Shown: piece by piece, positions 34,506 to 43,498 of the stretch
How the letters are laid out: each line of letters opens with the position of its first letter
Position numbering within the stretch: the first letter of the stretch is position 1
NCBI GenBank assembly: GCA_024236175.1
Contig: JACKKY010000001.1
Coordinates: forward strand, 1,364,001 to 1,428,000
DNA length: 64,000 nucleotides
Direction of reading: 5' to 3'
Source of the DNA: Novosphingobium sp.
GTDB taxonomy: Bacteria > Pseudomonadota > Alphaproteobacteria > Sphingomonadales > Sphingomonadaceae
Made by a program: the position numbers and the translations under genes
The notes under the pieces: model-generated
Told to the model about the DNA's origin: nothing
Databases searched by the model: none
What the model saw: only the letters and a program-made list of their open reading frames with translations

Positions 34506-36275
34506 ATGTTTGCCCGCCTAATCGCCTGCCTCGCCGCTGCGCTGCTGCTGAACGGATGCGCCACCGTCCGGCCCGCTGCCGCCCCCGAATCAGCTTCTTC
34601 CTCGCTCGAGGCGGGCATGGTCAGCGCCGCCGACCCGCGCGCCGCACAAGCCGGCGCCGAAATGCTGCGGCAGGGCGGGAGCGCCATGGATGCCGCGCTC
34701 GCGACGCTGCTGGCGCTCAACGTGGTCGAGCCGCAAAGCTCGGGGATCGGCGGAGGAGGCTTTCTGGTCGCCGACGACGGCAAGGGCGGGGTGACGACTT
34801 ACGACGGACGTGAAACGGCGCCGATGGCCGCAGGCCCCGACTGGTTCAGGATGAACGGCCAATACCTGTCGCGCCGCCAGGCGGTTCCGGGCGGGCTCAG
34901 TGTTGGCGTGCCGGGCAATGTGGCGATGATGGCGCTGGCGCACGGCGAGCGCGGCAAGCTTCCCTGGAAGGCGCTGTTCCAGCCGGCGATCCGGCTTGCG
35001 CGGGAGGGCTTTGAGGTCACGCCCCGATTCCACAATTATCTCGAACGCTATCGCATCGACGATTCGCTGCCGGCTCAGAGCCGCGAACTTCAATACATCG
35101 CAAAGGGCGGGCCCGTCCTTTCGGCGCAATCGCGCGCACTCTACTACCGTCCGGACGGCGCACCGGCTCCGGTCGGCACGACGATCCGCAACCCCGCGCT
35201 GGCGACCTTCCTTGAGAAGCTGGCGGCGCAAGGCCCGCAAGCCTTTTACGAAGGCGCGAACGCCGAAGCCGTCGCGCAAACGGTCGCTTCGGCACCGAGC
35301 AATCCGGCGGCGATGACGACAGCCGACCTTGCCGCCTACCGCGCGAAGGAGCGCGAGCCCGTCTGCGCGACCTATCGCATCTACCGGCTGTGTGGCATGG
35401 GGCCCCCTTCGTCGGGTGCCACCACGGTGATCGGTATTCTCGGCCTGCTCGAGCGCTTCGACCTTAAGGCGCTCGGCAAAGACAATCCTGTTTCCTGGCA
35501 CCTGATCGCAGAGGCCGAACGCCTTACCTATGCGGACAGGGAGCGCTTTCTCGCCGATCGGGATTTCGTCGCCGTCCCGGTGGCCGGCCTGATCGCCAGA
35601 AACTACCTCGCCGCGCGATCGGCGCTGATCGCGCCGGACAGGACCATGGCAGACGTGGAGCCGGGAAATCCGCCGGGAGCCGGCGCGGCGCAGGCAGACA
35701 CGTTCACGCCCGACGTTCCTTCCACCTCGCATTTCGTTGCCGTCGACCGCAACGGCGCGGCGGTGTCGCTGACGTCCACCATCGAGGGCCCGTTCGGCTC
35801 GGGGCTGATGGTCAACGGCTATTTCCTCAACAACGAGCTGACCGATTTCAGCCTTGTGCCCGAGGAGGACGGCAAGCCCGTCGCCAACCGGGTCGCCGCC
35901 GGCAAGCGGCCACTCAGCTCGATGAGCCCGACGCTCGTCTACGGCCCTGACGGAAAGCTGCGGCTCGCCATCGGCGCGGCGGGCGGGAAGACTATCCCGG
36001 CGCAGGTCGCGAAGGCGATCATCGGCGTGCTCGACTGGGGACTGTCGGCGCAGGATGCGATCTCGCTGCCGCTGATCTACGCACCCGGCGGCGACATCGT
36101 CATTGTCGAAAAGGGCTCGAGCCTCGAGGCCATGATCCCCGCATTGCAGGCCCTGGGCCACGCGAAAGTGTCCGCCTATTCGCTGCCGCTCAAGGCCAAT
36201 GCCATCGAAGTGGTCGACGGACGGCTGGTCGGGGCCGCCGATCCGCGCAGCGAGGGACAGGCCGTTTCGGAATAA
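34506..36275 (+). CDS. ggt: Gamma-glutamyltransferase
   Basis: A 589-residue precursor with a lipoprotein signal (ACLAAALLLNGC, Cys18). The autocleavage and nucleophile threonine is T407 in PSTSHFVAVDRNG. ADPRAAQAGAEMLRQGGSAMDAA and SSGIGGGGFLV are family signatures, and RPLSSMSPTLV lies in the small subunit. It hydrolyses or transfers gamma-glutamyl groups, for example from glutathione, in the periplasm. The lipobox is unusual, since many bacterial GGTs are soluble. It follows pyrD closely. Confidence 0.93.
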   Translation: MFARLIACLAAALLLNGCATVRPAAAPESASSSLEAGMVSAADPRAAQAGAEMLRQGGSAMDAALATLLALNVVEPQSSGIGGGGFLVADDGKGGVTTYDGRETAPMAAGPDWFRMNGQYLSRRQAVPGGLSVGVPGNVAMMALAHGERGKLPWKALFQPAIRLAREGFEVTPRFHNYLERYRIDDSLPAQSRELQYIAKGGPVLSAQSRALYYRPDGAPAPVGTTIRNPALATFLEKLAAQGPQAFYEGANAEAVAQTVASAPSNPAAMTTADLAAYRAKEREPVCATYRIYRLCGMGPPSSGATTVIGILGLLERFDLKALGKDNPVSWHLIAEAERLTYADRERFLADRDFVAVPVAGLIARNYLAARSALIAPDRTMADVEPGNPPGAGAAQADTFTPDVPSTSHFVAVDRNGAAVSLTSTIEGPFGSGLMVNGYFLNNELTDFSLVPEEDGKPVANRVAAGKRPLSSMSPTLVYGPDGKLRLAIGAAGGKTIPAQVAKAIIGVLDWGLSAQDAISLPLIYAPGGDIVIVEKGSSLEAMIPALQALGHAKVSAYSLPLKANAIEVVDGRLVGAADPRSEGQAVSE

Positions 36276-36350
36276 TCGCCGGGTTGCTGGCAGGGCCCGC
36301 CCCGCCTAGAAATGCGCTTCCCGAACCGTCAGGCGAGAGGCAGGACGCGC

Positions 36351-38153
36351 GTGCAGCTTTCCGATTTCGACGCAAGCGACAATCTGGTTTCCCTGTTCCT
36401 CGCACGCGCCGACGAGCTTGGCGAAAAGCCGATGCTCTGGGCGAAGCGCGACGGGAACTGGACCTCGATAAGCTGGAGCGAGGCGGCGCGACGGGTCTGC
36501 CTGATCGCCGAAGGGCTGCGCGGTCTCGGCCTTGCCGAGGGCGACAGGGTGATGCTGGTTTCCGAAAACCGCCCGGAATGGTGCCTTTCCGACCTCGGCA
36601 TCATGGCTGCCGGCTGCGTCACCGTGCCTGCCTACACCACCAATACCGAACGCGATCACCTGCACATCCTGGAGAATTCGGGTGCACGCGCGGTGATCGT
36701 TTCCGACGAGAAGCTGGCCAAACCGCTCCTGCCGGCCATGCTGCGCTCCGACGTGGCCGAGCATATCATCGGCTTCGAGCCGCTGCGCCACATGCAGGAA
36801 GGAACGATCGCCTTCCATGACTGGCATGCCCTGCTCGAAGGCGACGCAGCCCCTGCACGGCAGGGCGTGGCGGAGCGGATCGCGGGCATCGCGCGCGAAG
36901 ACCTCGCCTGCATCATCTACACCAGCGGAACCGGCGGCGCGCCACGCGGGGTGCGCCAGCACCACGGCGCGATCCTGCGCAATATCGACGGCTGCGCACG
37001 CATCATTTCCGAGGATTTCGGGTGGGGCGAGGAAGTCTTCCTCTCGTTCCTGCCGCTCAGCCACGCCTACGAGCACACCGCCGGCCAGTACCTGCCCATC
37101 GGCCTGGGCGGGCAGATCTATTTTTCCGAAGGCCTCGACAAGCTCGCCGGCAATATCGAGGAAGTGCGTCCGACCATCATGGTCGTCGTCCCGCGCCTTT
37201 TCGAAGTGCTGCGCGCGCGGATCCTCAAGCAGGTGGGAAAGCAGGGCCGGCTGGCCAACTACCTGATGTCGCGCGCGCTGCTGATCGGCGAACGCGCGTC
37301 GCACGGCAGGAAACGCCTGCGCGATCGGCCGATGGATTGCATTCTCGAGCACACATTGCGGCCCAAGATCCGCGAGCGCTTCGGCGGCCGGATCAAGGCC
37401 ATGGTATCGGGCGGCGCGCCGCTCAATCCGGAAATTGGCACATTCTTCGATTCGATGGGGCTGACCCTGCTGCAGGGATACGGCCAGACCGAAGCCGGTC
37501 CGGTGGTCAGCTGCAACCGGCCCAGCGCCGGGCTGAAGATGGACGCGGTCGGCCCGCCCCTCGCCGGGGTTGAAGTGAAAATCGCCGAGGACGGTGAAAT
37601 CATGGTGCGCGGCGAGCTCGTCATGCACGGCTACTGGCGCAACGATGGTGAAACGGCCCGCACCCTCCGCGACGGCTGGCTCCTTACCGGCGATATCGGC
37701 CATCTCGACGAAAGCGGCCGGATCATCATCACCGACCGCAAGAAGGACATGATCGTCAACGACAAGGGTGACAACGTCTCGCCCCAGAAGGTCGAAGGCA
37801 TGCTGACGCTTCAGCCCGAGATCGCCCAGGCCATGGTGACGGGCGACAAGCGGCCCTACATCGTCGGGTTGATCGTAGCCGACGCGGAATGGGCGCTGGA
37901 ATGGGCGCGCGCGCAGGACGAGAAGTTCGATCTTGCCGCACTCCACGACCTGCCCGCCTTCCGCAGCGCGGTGCGCGCGGCGATCGACCGGGTGAACGGC
38001 GATCTCTCGGTGATCGAGAAGGTCCGGCAGTTCGCTTTCGCGGACGAGGCCTTTTCGATCGAGAACGAGGAACTGACGCCCAGCCTCAAGATCCGGCGGC
38101 ACAAGCTGAAAGAGCGTTACGGCCAGCGGCTGGACGCGCTGTACCGCAGCTAG
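36351..38153 (+). CDS. AMP-dependent synthetase/ligase, long-chain acyl-CoA synthetase type
   Basis: A ~600-residue adenylating enzyme of the FadD15-like group. Key motifs: CIIYTSGTGGAPRGV (phosphate loop), GYGQTEAGPVVS, TGDIGHLDESGRIIITDRKKD and NVSPQKVE near the C-terminal domain. It activates a carboxylic acid to its CoA ester. The GTG at 36351 with AGGAC upstream is preferred; an ATG at 36312 would add 13 residues. It is convergent with Rieske module 2, so a shared pathway is possible but unproven. Confidence 0.9.
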   Translation: MQLSDFDASDNLVSLFLARADELGEKPMLWAKRDGNWTSISWSEAARRVCLIAEGLRGLGLAEGDRVMLVSENRPEWCLSDLGIMAAGCVTVPAYTTNTERDHLHILENSGARAVIVSDEKLAKPLLPAMLRSDVAEHIIGFEPLRHMQEGTIAFHDWHALLEGDAAPARQGVAERIAGIAREDLACIIYTSGTGGAPRGVRQHHGAILRNIDGCARIISEDFGWGEEVFLSFLPLSHAYEHTAGQYLPIGLGGQIYFSEGLDKLAGNIEEVRPTIMVVVPRLFEVLRARILKQVGKQGRLANYLMSRALLIGERASHGRKRLRDRPMDCILEHTLRPKIRERFGGRIKAMVSGGAPLNPEIGTFFDSMGLTLLQGYGQTEAGPVVSCNRPSAGLKMDAVGPPLAGVEVKIAEDGEIMVRGELVMHGYWRNDGETARTLRDGWLLTGDIGHLDESGRIIITDRKKDMIVNDKGDNVSPQKVEGMLTLQPEIAQAMVTGDKRPYIVGLIVADAEWALEWARAQDEKFDLAALHDLPAFRSAVRAAIDRVNGDLSVIEKVRQFAFADEAFSIENEELTPSLKIRRHKLKERYGQRLDALYRS

Positions 38154-38199
38154 GCGCGGCCCACGCGGCGAAATAGGGCTGCGACGGTCGGCCCGGACC

Positions 38200-38547
38200 T
38201 CAGGCCGGGTCGGTGACCGAGCGGGTGATCGGCATGTCGTTGCGCTGGCGGGCGTGCTGCTCTTCCATTTCCTTCTGCACTTCGACCGCCAGGGACACAT
38301 GCGCCAGGCTCAGGACCAGATCCATCAGCCGCTGCTCCTTCTCGCCCAGCTGCCGGGCGGGAAAACCGTCGAGATAGGACAGCGCCGCCTCGAGGAGCGG
38401 CTGCGCCGCAGCATAGAAAGCCTCTCGCTCTTCCTCGGTGCTGTCCCCGCGCGCACGATCGCGCTCCGCCGACGTGCGCAGCGACCACCGCGCGACGAAA
38501 GGCTCGAGCGTTGCAAATCCTTCCGGAAGCTGCACTGGCTCCGTCAT
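38200..38547 (-). CDS. Small Rieske-associated protein, module 2
   Basis: A 115-residue paralogue of the protein at 24362-24700, sharing LPEGF-x2-LE-x-FV-x-RW, RDR-x-RGDST-x2-ER, EQRLM-x2-VLS-x-AHV-x2-AVE and the C-terminal M-x-ITRS. It too starts with an ATGA overlap on its oxygenase gene. Sequence predicts helices and no metal-binding cysteine pattern. Function unknown; conservation of the pairing argues for a role with the oxygenase. Confidence 0.82.
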   Translation of the reverse strand: MTEPVQLPEGFATLEPFVARWSLRTSAERDRARGDSTEEEREAFYAAAQPLLEAALSYLDGFPARQLGEKEQRLMDLVLSLAHVSLAVEVQKEMEEQHARQRNDMPITRSVTDPA

Positions 38548-39752
38548 TGCGCTTCCCCCGCCGCTTCCTGTTCGGCCTTGTAGGCTTCGACGATGCCGTT
38601 GGAGACCAGATAGAGATGGCGGCACAATCCTTCGAGCGCCTGGAAGTGAATGTGTTCCAATGCGCCGCTGTTCAGCCCTCTCTGGCCCGCCTTGATGACA
38701 TTGACGTCTTCCACATGCACTTCGCGGGCGATCGCCAGGCAGTATTCGCGCGCGAAGCGATCGCTGGCGGTTTCCCAGTCGCCGACCCAGTAGAGGCGGA
38801 TCACCCCGCGCGATCTGGTCGCGGAGATCGGGTAGACGACATGGCTGAAATGCTGTGTCGGCGAGCCGAAGATGAAGAACCCTGGGAAAACCGCGTAATA
38901 TTCCCGGTTGGTCGGATCCGGCATTAGCCCTTTCTCGGTCGCATAGCCCGCAAGCATCGGGAACACGGTCTGCTGCACGGGAGTGGTCACGTCGGGATTG
39001 TAGTTGGGCCAGAATTGCTGCGAGCGATGCACCCCGTGGAACCCGTAATTCTCGGGATAGCCGAACGGATTCTCCGGAGTGTAGGACGCCGCACCCGTGC
39101 GCGGATGTATGAACTTGAGGTGGTAGCTTTCCTGGAAGTTGTCGTAGGTCAGCTTCCAGTTGGCATCGATTTCATAGGTGTATTCGCAAAAATCCGTCGC
39201 TTTGGCGGCGGGAATGGTTTCCAGCCTCTCCACGATGTATTCGCCCAGGAATTCGTGCAGCGACTGCGCCGGTTCCGGGTCGAGATTGACGAAGATCATG
39301 CCACCGCAGACGTCGACCGAGACCGGCTTGAGTGCACAGTTCTCCTTGGTCGTATAGAACCGCTCGAAATCGGGCGCCGAGCGCAAGGCGCCATCCAGCC
39401 CGAAATTCCACCTGTGGTAGGGACAGATGAAGGCGTTGGCCTTGCCCTCGCCCCTGCCTTCCAACTGCGTTCCGCGATGCGTGCAGGCGTTGTGGAACCC
39501 GCGGATGACGCCGTCCTTGCCGCGCACGATCAGAATCGATGCCTTGGCGAATTCAAGGTCGCGGCGAATGAAGCTTCCCGGTTCCAGCAATTCGCATACG
39601 TGACCGATGGTCAGCCAGGTGCGCATGAAGATCGCCTGGCGCTCAAGCTCGTAATAGTCCGGATCGTAATAGGCCTTGGCCGGAATCGGGTCGGTGCCGA
39701 GCCAGGCTGTCTGGTCGGCCGGCGGCTGATAGGACGCGACGTCGATATTCAT
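38544..39752 (-). CDS. Rieske non-heme iron oxygenase, alpha subunit (module 2)
   Basis: A 402-residue paralogue of the module 1 oxygenase. C90, H92, C110 and H113 bind the Rieske cluster; E208-S-Y-H211-x4-H216 form the iron site, again with Glu at the bridging position. The two proteins share long identical stretches (WLGTDPIPAKAYYD, ELERQAIFMR, ASILIVRGKD) but differ after residue 216, where substrate contacts are expected, so the substrates may differ. It has no local reductase gene. Confidence 0.92.
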   Translation of the reverse strand: MNIDVASYQPPADQTAWLGTDPIPAKAYYDPDYYELERQAIFMRTWLTIGHVCELLEPGSFIRRDLEFAKASILIVRGKDGVIRGFHNACTHRGTQLEGRGEGKANAFICPYHRWNFGLDGALRSAPDFERFYTTKENCALKPVSVDVCGGMIFVNLDPEPAQSLHEFLGEYIVERLETIPAAKATDFCEYTYEIDANWKLTYDNFQESYHLKFIHPRTGAASYTPENPFGYPENYGFHGVHRSQQFWPNYNPDVTTPVQQTVFPMLAGYATEKGLMPDPTNREYYAVFPGFFIFGSPTQHFSHVVYPISATRSRGVIRLYWVGDWETASDRFAREYCLAIAREVHVEDVNVIKAGQRGLNSGALEHIHFQALEGLCRHLYLVSNGIVEAYKAEQEAAGEAQ

Positions 39753-39860
39753 GGCAATTCTCTCCCGGCAGGCACGTTTTCCATTGGAAAGGCCGGACAG
39801 GCGCCAGCCCGTGCTCTTGTTGCGCCTGCCCTCGGGATACGTCGGGCCGGGAGGAATTTC

Positions 39861-39873
39861 AACACATGTGTCA
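39861..39873 (-). promoter_or_regulatory. Shared operator of Rieske module 2 (GACACATGTGTTG)
   Basis: On the minus strand this reads GACACATGTGTTG, identical over 13 bases and in the same orientation relative to the gene as the module 1 site. The palindrome ACACATGTGT is 39863-39872. A TTGACA hexamer overlaps it. It lies 108 bases before the oxygenase ATG, farther than in module 1 (36 bases), so the leader lengths differ. Confidence 0.6.
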
Positions 39874-39994
39874 AATTTTGCCGGGCAGTCGGCCCGGCGA
39901 TAACGGGTCCGTGCTGGGGCTGGACTGACGATCCGCCGGGAGCAGGATCCGCGTCAAAGGCGAACGGCGCCGCTCGCGGCGCCGTCACTTTGGA

Positions 39995-40522
39995 TCAGGC
40001 CGCTTCCTTCTCCACCCATTCGGGGAAGACGCAGGGCTCGCGGTCCGACCAGCCGGGGGCGGTAGCAGCCGCTTCGCTGATCGAATGCAGAAGCTCCTTG
40101 CGCCGGTTCGGGCGGATCTGGGGAAGCGCGGCGGCAGCACAGAATGCGCTCGGCAACCAGGGCCTCACCGGGGCGCCCAGCAACCGCTCGTAGAGGAAGC
40201 GATAGGAGGAGAAAGAGGTCAACCGCTCCTGCGCCAGATCGAAGGCGGAAACGCGGATGAGCTTGCCCATGAAGGCTTCGAGCCCTTCGAAGCTGGCCTC
40301 GTCCGGCAGCAGCGACCGCAGCGCCTTCAGTTCCTGGTAGGCGACATATTGCGAACGGATCGAGGCGATTTCGCCGGCGTCCCGTGCCCAGAGCTTGAAT
40401 GCGTCCTGCCGGCCGAGCCCGATATCGAGGCTGCGCTTGATGTAGCGCTGCTCGCATGGGCTGAAGCTCGCAAATTCACGCAATTCGTTGATCGTGAGCG
40501 AAGCCGTTCCGGTATTGCTCAT
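39995..40522 (-). CDS. Conserved hypothetical protein
   Basis: A 175-residue soluble helical protein I do not recognise. It opens with SLTINELREFASFSPCEQRYIKRS and contains AYQELKALRSLL and FLYERLLGAP. No signal, membrane segment or metal motif is seen. It lies upstream of Rieske module 2 on the same strand but is separated by 242 bases that contain the module's own operator. Its leader has a hairpin, GGACC-CTCT-GGTCC, at about 40545-40558. Confidence 0.65.
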   Translation of the reverse strand: MSNTGTASLTINELREFASFSPCEQRYIKRSLDIGLGRQDAFKLWARDAGEIASIRSQYVAYQELKALRSLLPDEASFEGLEAFMGKLIRVSAFDLAQERLTSFSSYRFLYERLLGAPVRPWLPSAFCAAAALPQIRPNRRKELLHSISEAAATAPGWSDREPCVFPEWVEKEAA

Positions 40523-40639
40523 GACTTCTGATCCCCTGTTCGCTGGACCCTCTGGTCCGACAGGGAAGACATCATCAGATTTTGGTTATTAACCCGTTAA
40601 CCATGACATGAGTTTCTGGCGCCGGACGGCGTTCACACA

Positions 40640-41623
40640 TCAGATAAGGCCGGCGAGCGGACTGGAAGGATCGGCATATTTGCGCGTCGCCATCCGTCCG
40701 GCGAGATAGGCCTCGCGGCCCGCCTCGACAGCGAGCTTCATCGCCCGCGCCATGCGGAGCGGATCCTTTGCTTCGGCAATGGCGGTGTTCATCAGCACCC
40801 CGTCGCAGCCGAGCTCCATGGCGACTGCCGCGTCCGAAGCCGTTCCGACTCCCGCGTCGACGAGCACCGGCACGCTGGCTCCTTCGACGATCAGGCGGAT
40901 CGTCACCCGGTTCTGGATGCCGAGGCCCGAGCCGATCGGCGCGCCCAGCGGCATGACCGCCACGGCGCCGGCTTCTTCCAGTTGCTTGGCGGCGATGGGG
41001 TCGTCGACGCAGTAGACCATGGGCAGGAAGCCTTCGCTTGCCAGCGTTTCGGTAGCCCGGAGGGTTTCGCGCATATCGGGATAGAGCGTGCGCGCCTCGC
41101 CCAGCACCTCCAGCTTGACCAGGTCCCACCCGCCGGCTTCCCGGGCGAGCCGCAAGGTGCGGATGGCCTCTTCGGCGGTGAAGCAGCCCGCCGTGTTGGG
41201 CAGGTAGGTGATCTTCCTGGGGTCGATGAAATCGGTGAGCATCGGCGCCTTGGGATCCGAAACGTTCACCCGGCGCACCGCCACGGTAACGATTTCGGCG
41301 CCACTCGCTTCCACGGCCGCGGCATTCTGGGCGAAGTCCTTGTATTTGCCGGTGCCGACGATCAGCCGCGAGCGGAACGTGCGGCCTGCGACCGTCCAGC
41401 CGTCTTCGCCGCTGCCTCCGCCCACGAAATGCACGATCTCCAGCACATCGCCATCGCCCAGCGCAGCTTGGGCCAGAGTCGAGCGTGGCACGATGACCCC
41501 GTTCCGCTCGACCGCGACCTTTGCCGGGTCGAGTTCGAGATTGCGGACAAGGTCGGCGATGCTCGCGCCGGATACGATGTGCCGGGGCTCGCCATTGACG
41601 GTGAGAGAAAGTTGAGCGGACAT
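40640..41623 (-). CDS. thiG: Fused sulfur carrier ThiS / thiazole synthase ThiG
   Basis: A 327-residue fusion. Residues 1-68 match ThiS (SLTVNGEPRHI ... DVLEIVHFVGG), whose C-terminal Gly-Gly normally must be free for thiocarboxylation. Here GGG (68-70) runs on into SGEDGW and ThiG. ThiG has the Schiff-base lysine K170 (DLVKLEVLG), LPNTAGC, and the phosphate-site VDAGVGTASDAA and DGVLMNTAIAEA. It makes the thiazole of thiamine. ThiF, ThiO/ThiH and ThiE genes are not in the window. Confidence 0.92.
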   Translation of the reverse strand: MSAQLSLTVNGEPRHIVSGASIADLVRNLELDPAKVAVERNGVIVPRSTLAQAALGDGDVLEIVHFVGGGSGEDGWTVAGRTFRSRLIVGTGKYKDFAQNAAAVEASGAEIVTVAVRRVNVSDPKAPMLTDFIDPRKITYLPNTAGCFTAEEAIRTLRLAREAGGWDLVKLEVLGEARTLYPDMRETLRATETLASEGFLPMVYCVDDPIAAKQLEEAGAVAVMPLGAPIGSGLGIQNRVTIRLIVEGASVPVLVDAGVGTASDAAVAMELGCDGVLMNTAIAEAKDPLRMARAMKLAVEAGREAYLAGRMATRKYADPSSPLAGLI

Positions 41624-41639
41624 GCTCCGCAGATAGCGC

Positions 41640-42011
41640 TCAGGGCGCGTGGCGCAAGTTCCGGATATGGGCGGTGGCCACCAGCGCCACGCCGGCGATC
41701 GTCAGCAGCGCCTCGGAATAGCCGTGGCCCGATGCCAGTCCGGCCGCCATCAGGGCGATGCCGCAAGCGCCGACTGCCAGCGGGCCGAGCCTTCCATGCC
41801 GCAGCACGCCGAGGCCCAGAGTGACGAGACCGACCAGGATGGCCAGGGCCAGCCCCACTTCGTGAATGGCCGGGGCAAGCAGCAATTCACCGCCGAGACC
41901 GAGGACCGAGACCAGCACAATGCCGAGCAGGCAATGCACCGCGCAAAGGCCAGACAGCAGGATTCCTGCCCGGTCCAGCCGATTGCGAATCGAGAGTATG
42001 GCACTGCGCAT
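41640..42011 (-). CDS. MerC domain-containing membrane protein
   Basis: A 123-residue protein with four hydrophobic helices and the MerC-type pair CAVHC near residue 23 in the first helix. MerC proteins move mercury or other metals across the inner membrane. No other mer genes are present, so a different metal, perhaps zinc, is more likely. A candidate metal-regulator operator lies 16 bases before its ATG. Confidence 0.85.
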   Translation of the reverse strand: MRSAILSIRNRLDRAGILLSGLCAVHCLLGIVLVSVLGLGGELLLAPAIHEVGLALAILVGLVTLGLGVLRHGRLGPLAVGACGIALMAAGLASGHGYSEALLTIAGVALVATAHIRNLRHAP

Positions 42012-42026
42012 GACAGGTCAGATATG

Positions 42027-42039
42027 TGATAATATATCA
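42027..42039. promoter_or_regulatory. Candidate Zur/Fur-type operator
   Basis: TGATA-ATA-TATCA is an inverted repeat in an AT-rich patch within GC-rich DNA, between divergent MerC and ctaA. It resembles the AT-rich palindromes bound by Fur-family regulators, Zur in particular. It lies where a MerC promoter should be and 66 bases before ctaA. The regulator assignment is inference. Confidence 0.4.
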
Positions 42040-42104
42040 TTTCGCAAGGCGGCGCGGCTTTCCCCGCTTGCGATTTTTTGCGCGGCCACGCAGGGAACGC
42101 GGAC

Positions 42105-43166
42105 ATGAACCGATCAAGCCATACTTCTCCCGACGCACCCTCCGGCAATCCATTGGCGCTGGCGCGCTGGCTGTTCGCCGTCGCGGTGCTGGTGGTTTGC
42201 ATCGTCGCCGTCGGGGGTATTACCCGGCTGACCGAATCGGGTCTTTCCATAACCGAATGGAAGCCGGTCACCGGCGCCTTGCCGCCCCTGTCCGGAGCCG
42301 ACTGGCTGGCCGAGTTCGAAGCCTACAAGCGGATTCCGCAATATGTCGAAGTGAACGGTCCGGCCGGGATGACCCTGGCCGATTACAAGTTCATCTATTT
42401 CTGGGAATGGGTCCACCGCCTGCTCGCCCGCCTGATCGGCCTGGCTTTCGCGCTGCCGCTGGCCTGGTTCTGGGTGAAGCGCCGGATTCCCGCAGGATAC
42501 AAGCCGCGCCTGCTGGCGCTGCTGGCGCTTGGCGGACTTCAGGGCGCGGTCGGCTGGTGGATGGTTTCTTCCGGCCTCAGCCATGACGTCAAGGTCAGCC
42601 ATTTCCGGTTGGCCGCCCACCTGCTTGTCGCCTTGTTGACGCTTGCCGGGCTGGTCTGGACAGCTCTCGACCTCCGGGCGCTGGCGCGAGGCGAACCGCG
42701 CGCGCGGATGACCGGATTTTCCGCGCTGGTGCTGGCCATGCTGACCGTGCAGCTATTCTTCGGCGCACTCGTGGCGGGATTACGCGCCGGTTATGTCGCG
42801 GGAGCAGGCTGGTTCAGCTGGGATGCCTGGCCTGACATGCAGGGCAGCTTCTTTCCCGAAGGCATCGACTGGTCATCAGGCCCCGCTTTCGCCCTCTTGC
42901 ACGATCCGTACCTGATCCATTTCATCCACCGCTGGTGGGCCTGGGTGGTGGTCGGCGCGCTGGTTGTGATGGGGAGAAAGCTGCGCGACCAGCAGCGGAC
43001 GGCATCGATCGCGATCCACAGCGCATTCGGCACGCAGCTGTTGCTGGGCATCGCCACCGTCTGGTCGGGCATTTCGCTGTGGCTGGCGGTTTCCCACCAG
43101 CTGGTCGGCGCGCTGCTGGTCGCGGCTACCGTCTGGGGAGCCCATGTGCTGGGGCGCAGGCTGTGA
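42105..43166 (+). CDS. ctaA: Heme A synthase (COX15/CtaA)
   Basis: A 353-residue membrane protein with eight predicted helices. Conserved histidines sit in WEWVHRLLARLIG, KVSHFRLAAHL, YLIHFIHRWWAW and LAVSHQLVGALL, and GGITRLTESGLSITEWKPVTG is the family signature. It oxidises heme O to heme A for cytochrome oxidase. AGGGA precedes the ATG. Its stop overlaps the cutA start (GTGA). Confidence 0.95.
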   Translation: MNRSSHTSPDAPSGNPLALARWLFAVAVLVVCIVAVGGITRLTESGLSITEWKPVTGALPPLSGADWLAEFEAYKRIPQYVEVNGPAGMTLADYKFIYFWEWVHRLLARLIGLAFALPLAWFWVKRRIPAGYKPRLLALLALGGLQGAVGWWMVSSGLSHDVKVSHFRLAAHLLVALLTLAGLVWTALDLRALARGEPRARMTGFSALVLAMLTVQLFFGALVAGLRAGYVAGAGWFSWDAWPDMQGSFFPEGIDWSSGPAFALLHDPYLIHFIHRWWAWVVVGALVVMGRKLRDQQRTASIAIHSAFGTQLLLGIATVWSGISLWLAVSHQLVGALLVAATVWGAHVLGRRL

Positions 43167-43498
43167 GCGTCGGCGTAGGCCGGGACGTCGCCGCGCTCAT
43201 CTGGTGCCCCTTCCCGGATCAAGACAGCGCATCCGCGGCGGCGAATACTCTGCTTGACGAAAGGCTTGTGGCCTGTGCCAATATGATCCCCGGGATGGTT
43301 TCGCTCTTCGAATGGAACGGAGAGCGCGACGAGGCGCGGGAGACAGGGGTCGTGCTGAAGACCAATGCAGTGAAACTGGACCGGGCGATAGCGCGCCTGG
43401 CGGAACTCCATCCTTATGAAGAGCCCGCGATCGTCGGCTGGCGATGCGACGCGGCCGCGCCGGGCACGGTCGCCTGGCTGGGCGCGCTGGGCGAATGA
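43163..43498 (+). CDS. cutA: Divalent cation tolerance protein CutA
   Basis: A 111-residue protein with the CutA1 trimer pattern: LLDERLVACANMIPGM, SLFEWNGE and HPYEEPAIVGW near the C-terminus. It starts with GTG overlapping the ctaA stop and ends overlapping the next gene's ATG (ATGA). The cellular role of CutA is uncertain; copper tolerance was the original phenotype. Confidence 0.92.
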   Translation: MSVGVGRDVAALIWCPFPDQDSASAAANTLLDERLVACANMIPGMVSLFEWNGERDEARETGVVLKTNAVKLDRAIARLAELHPYEEPAIVGWRCDAAAPGTVAWLGALGE

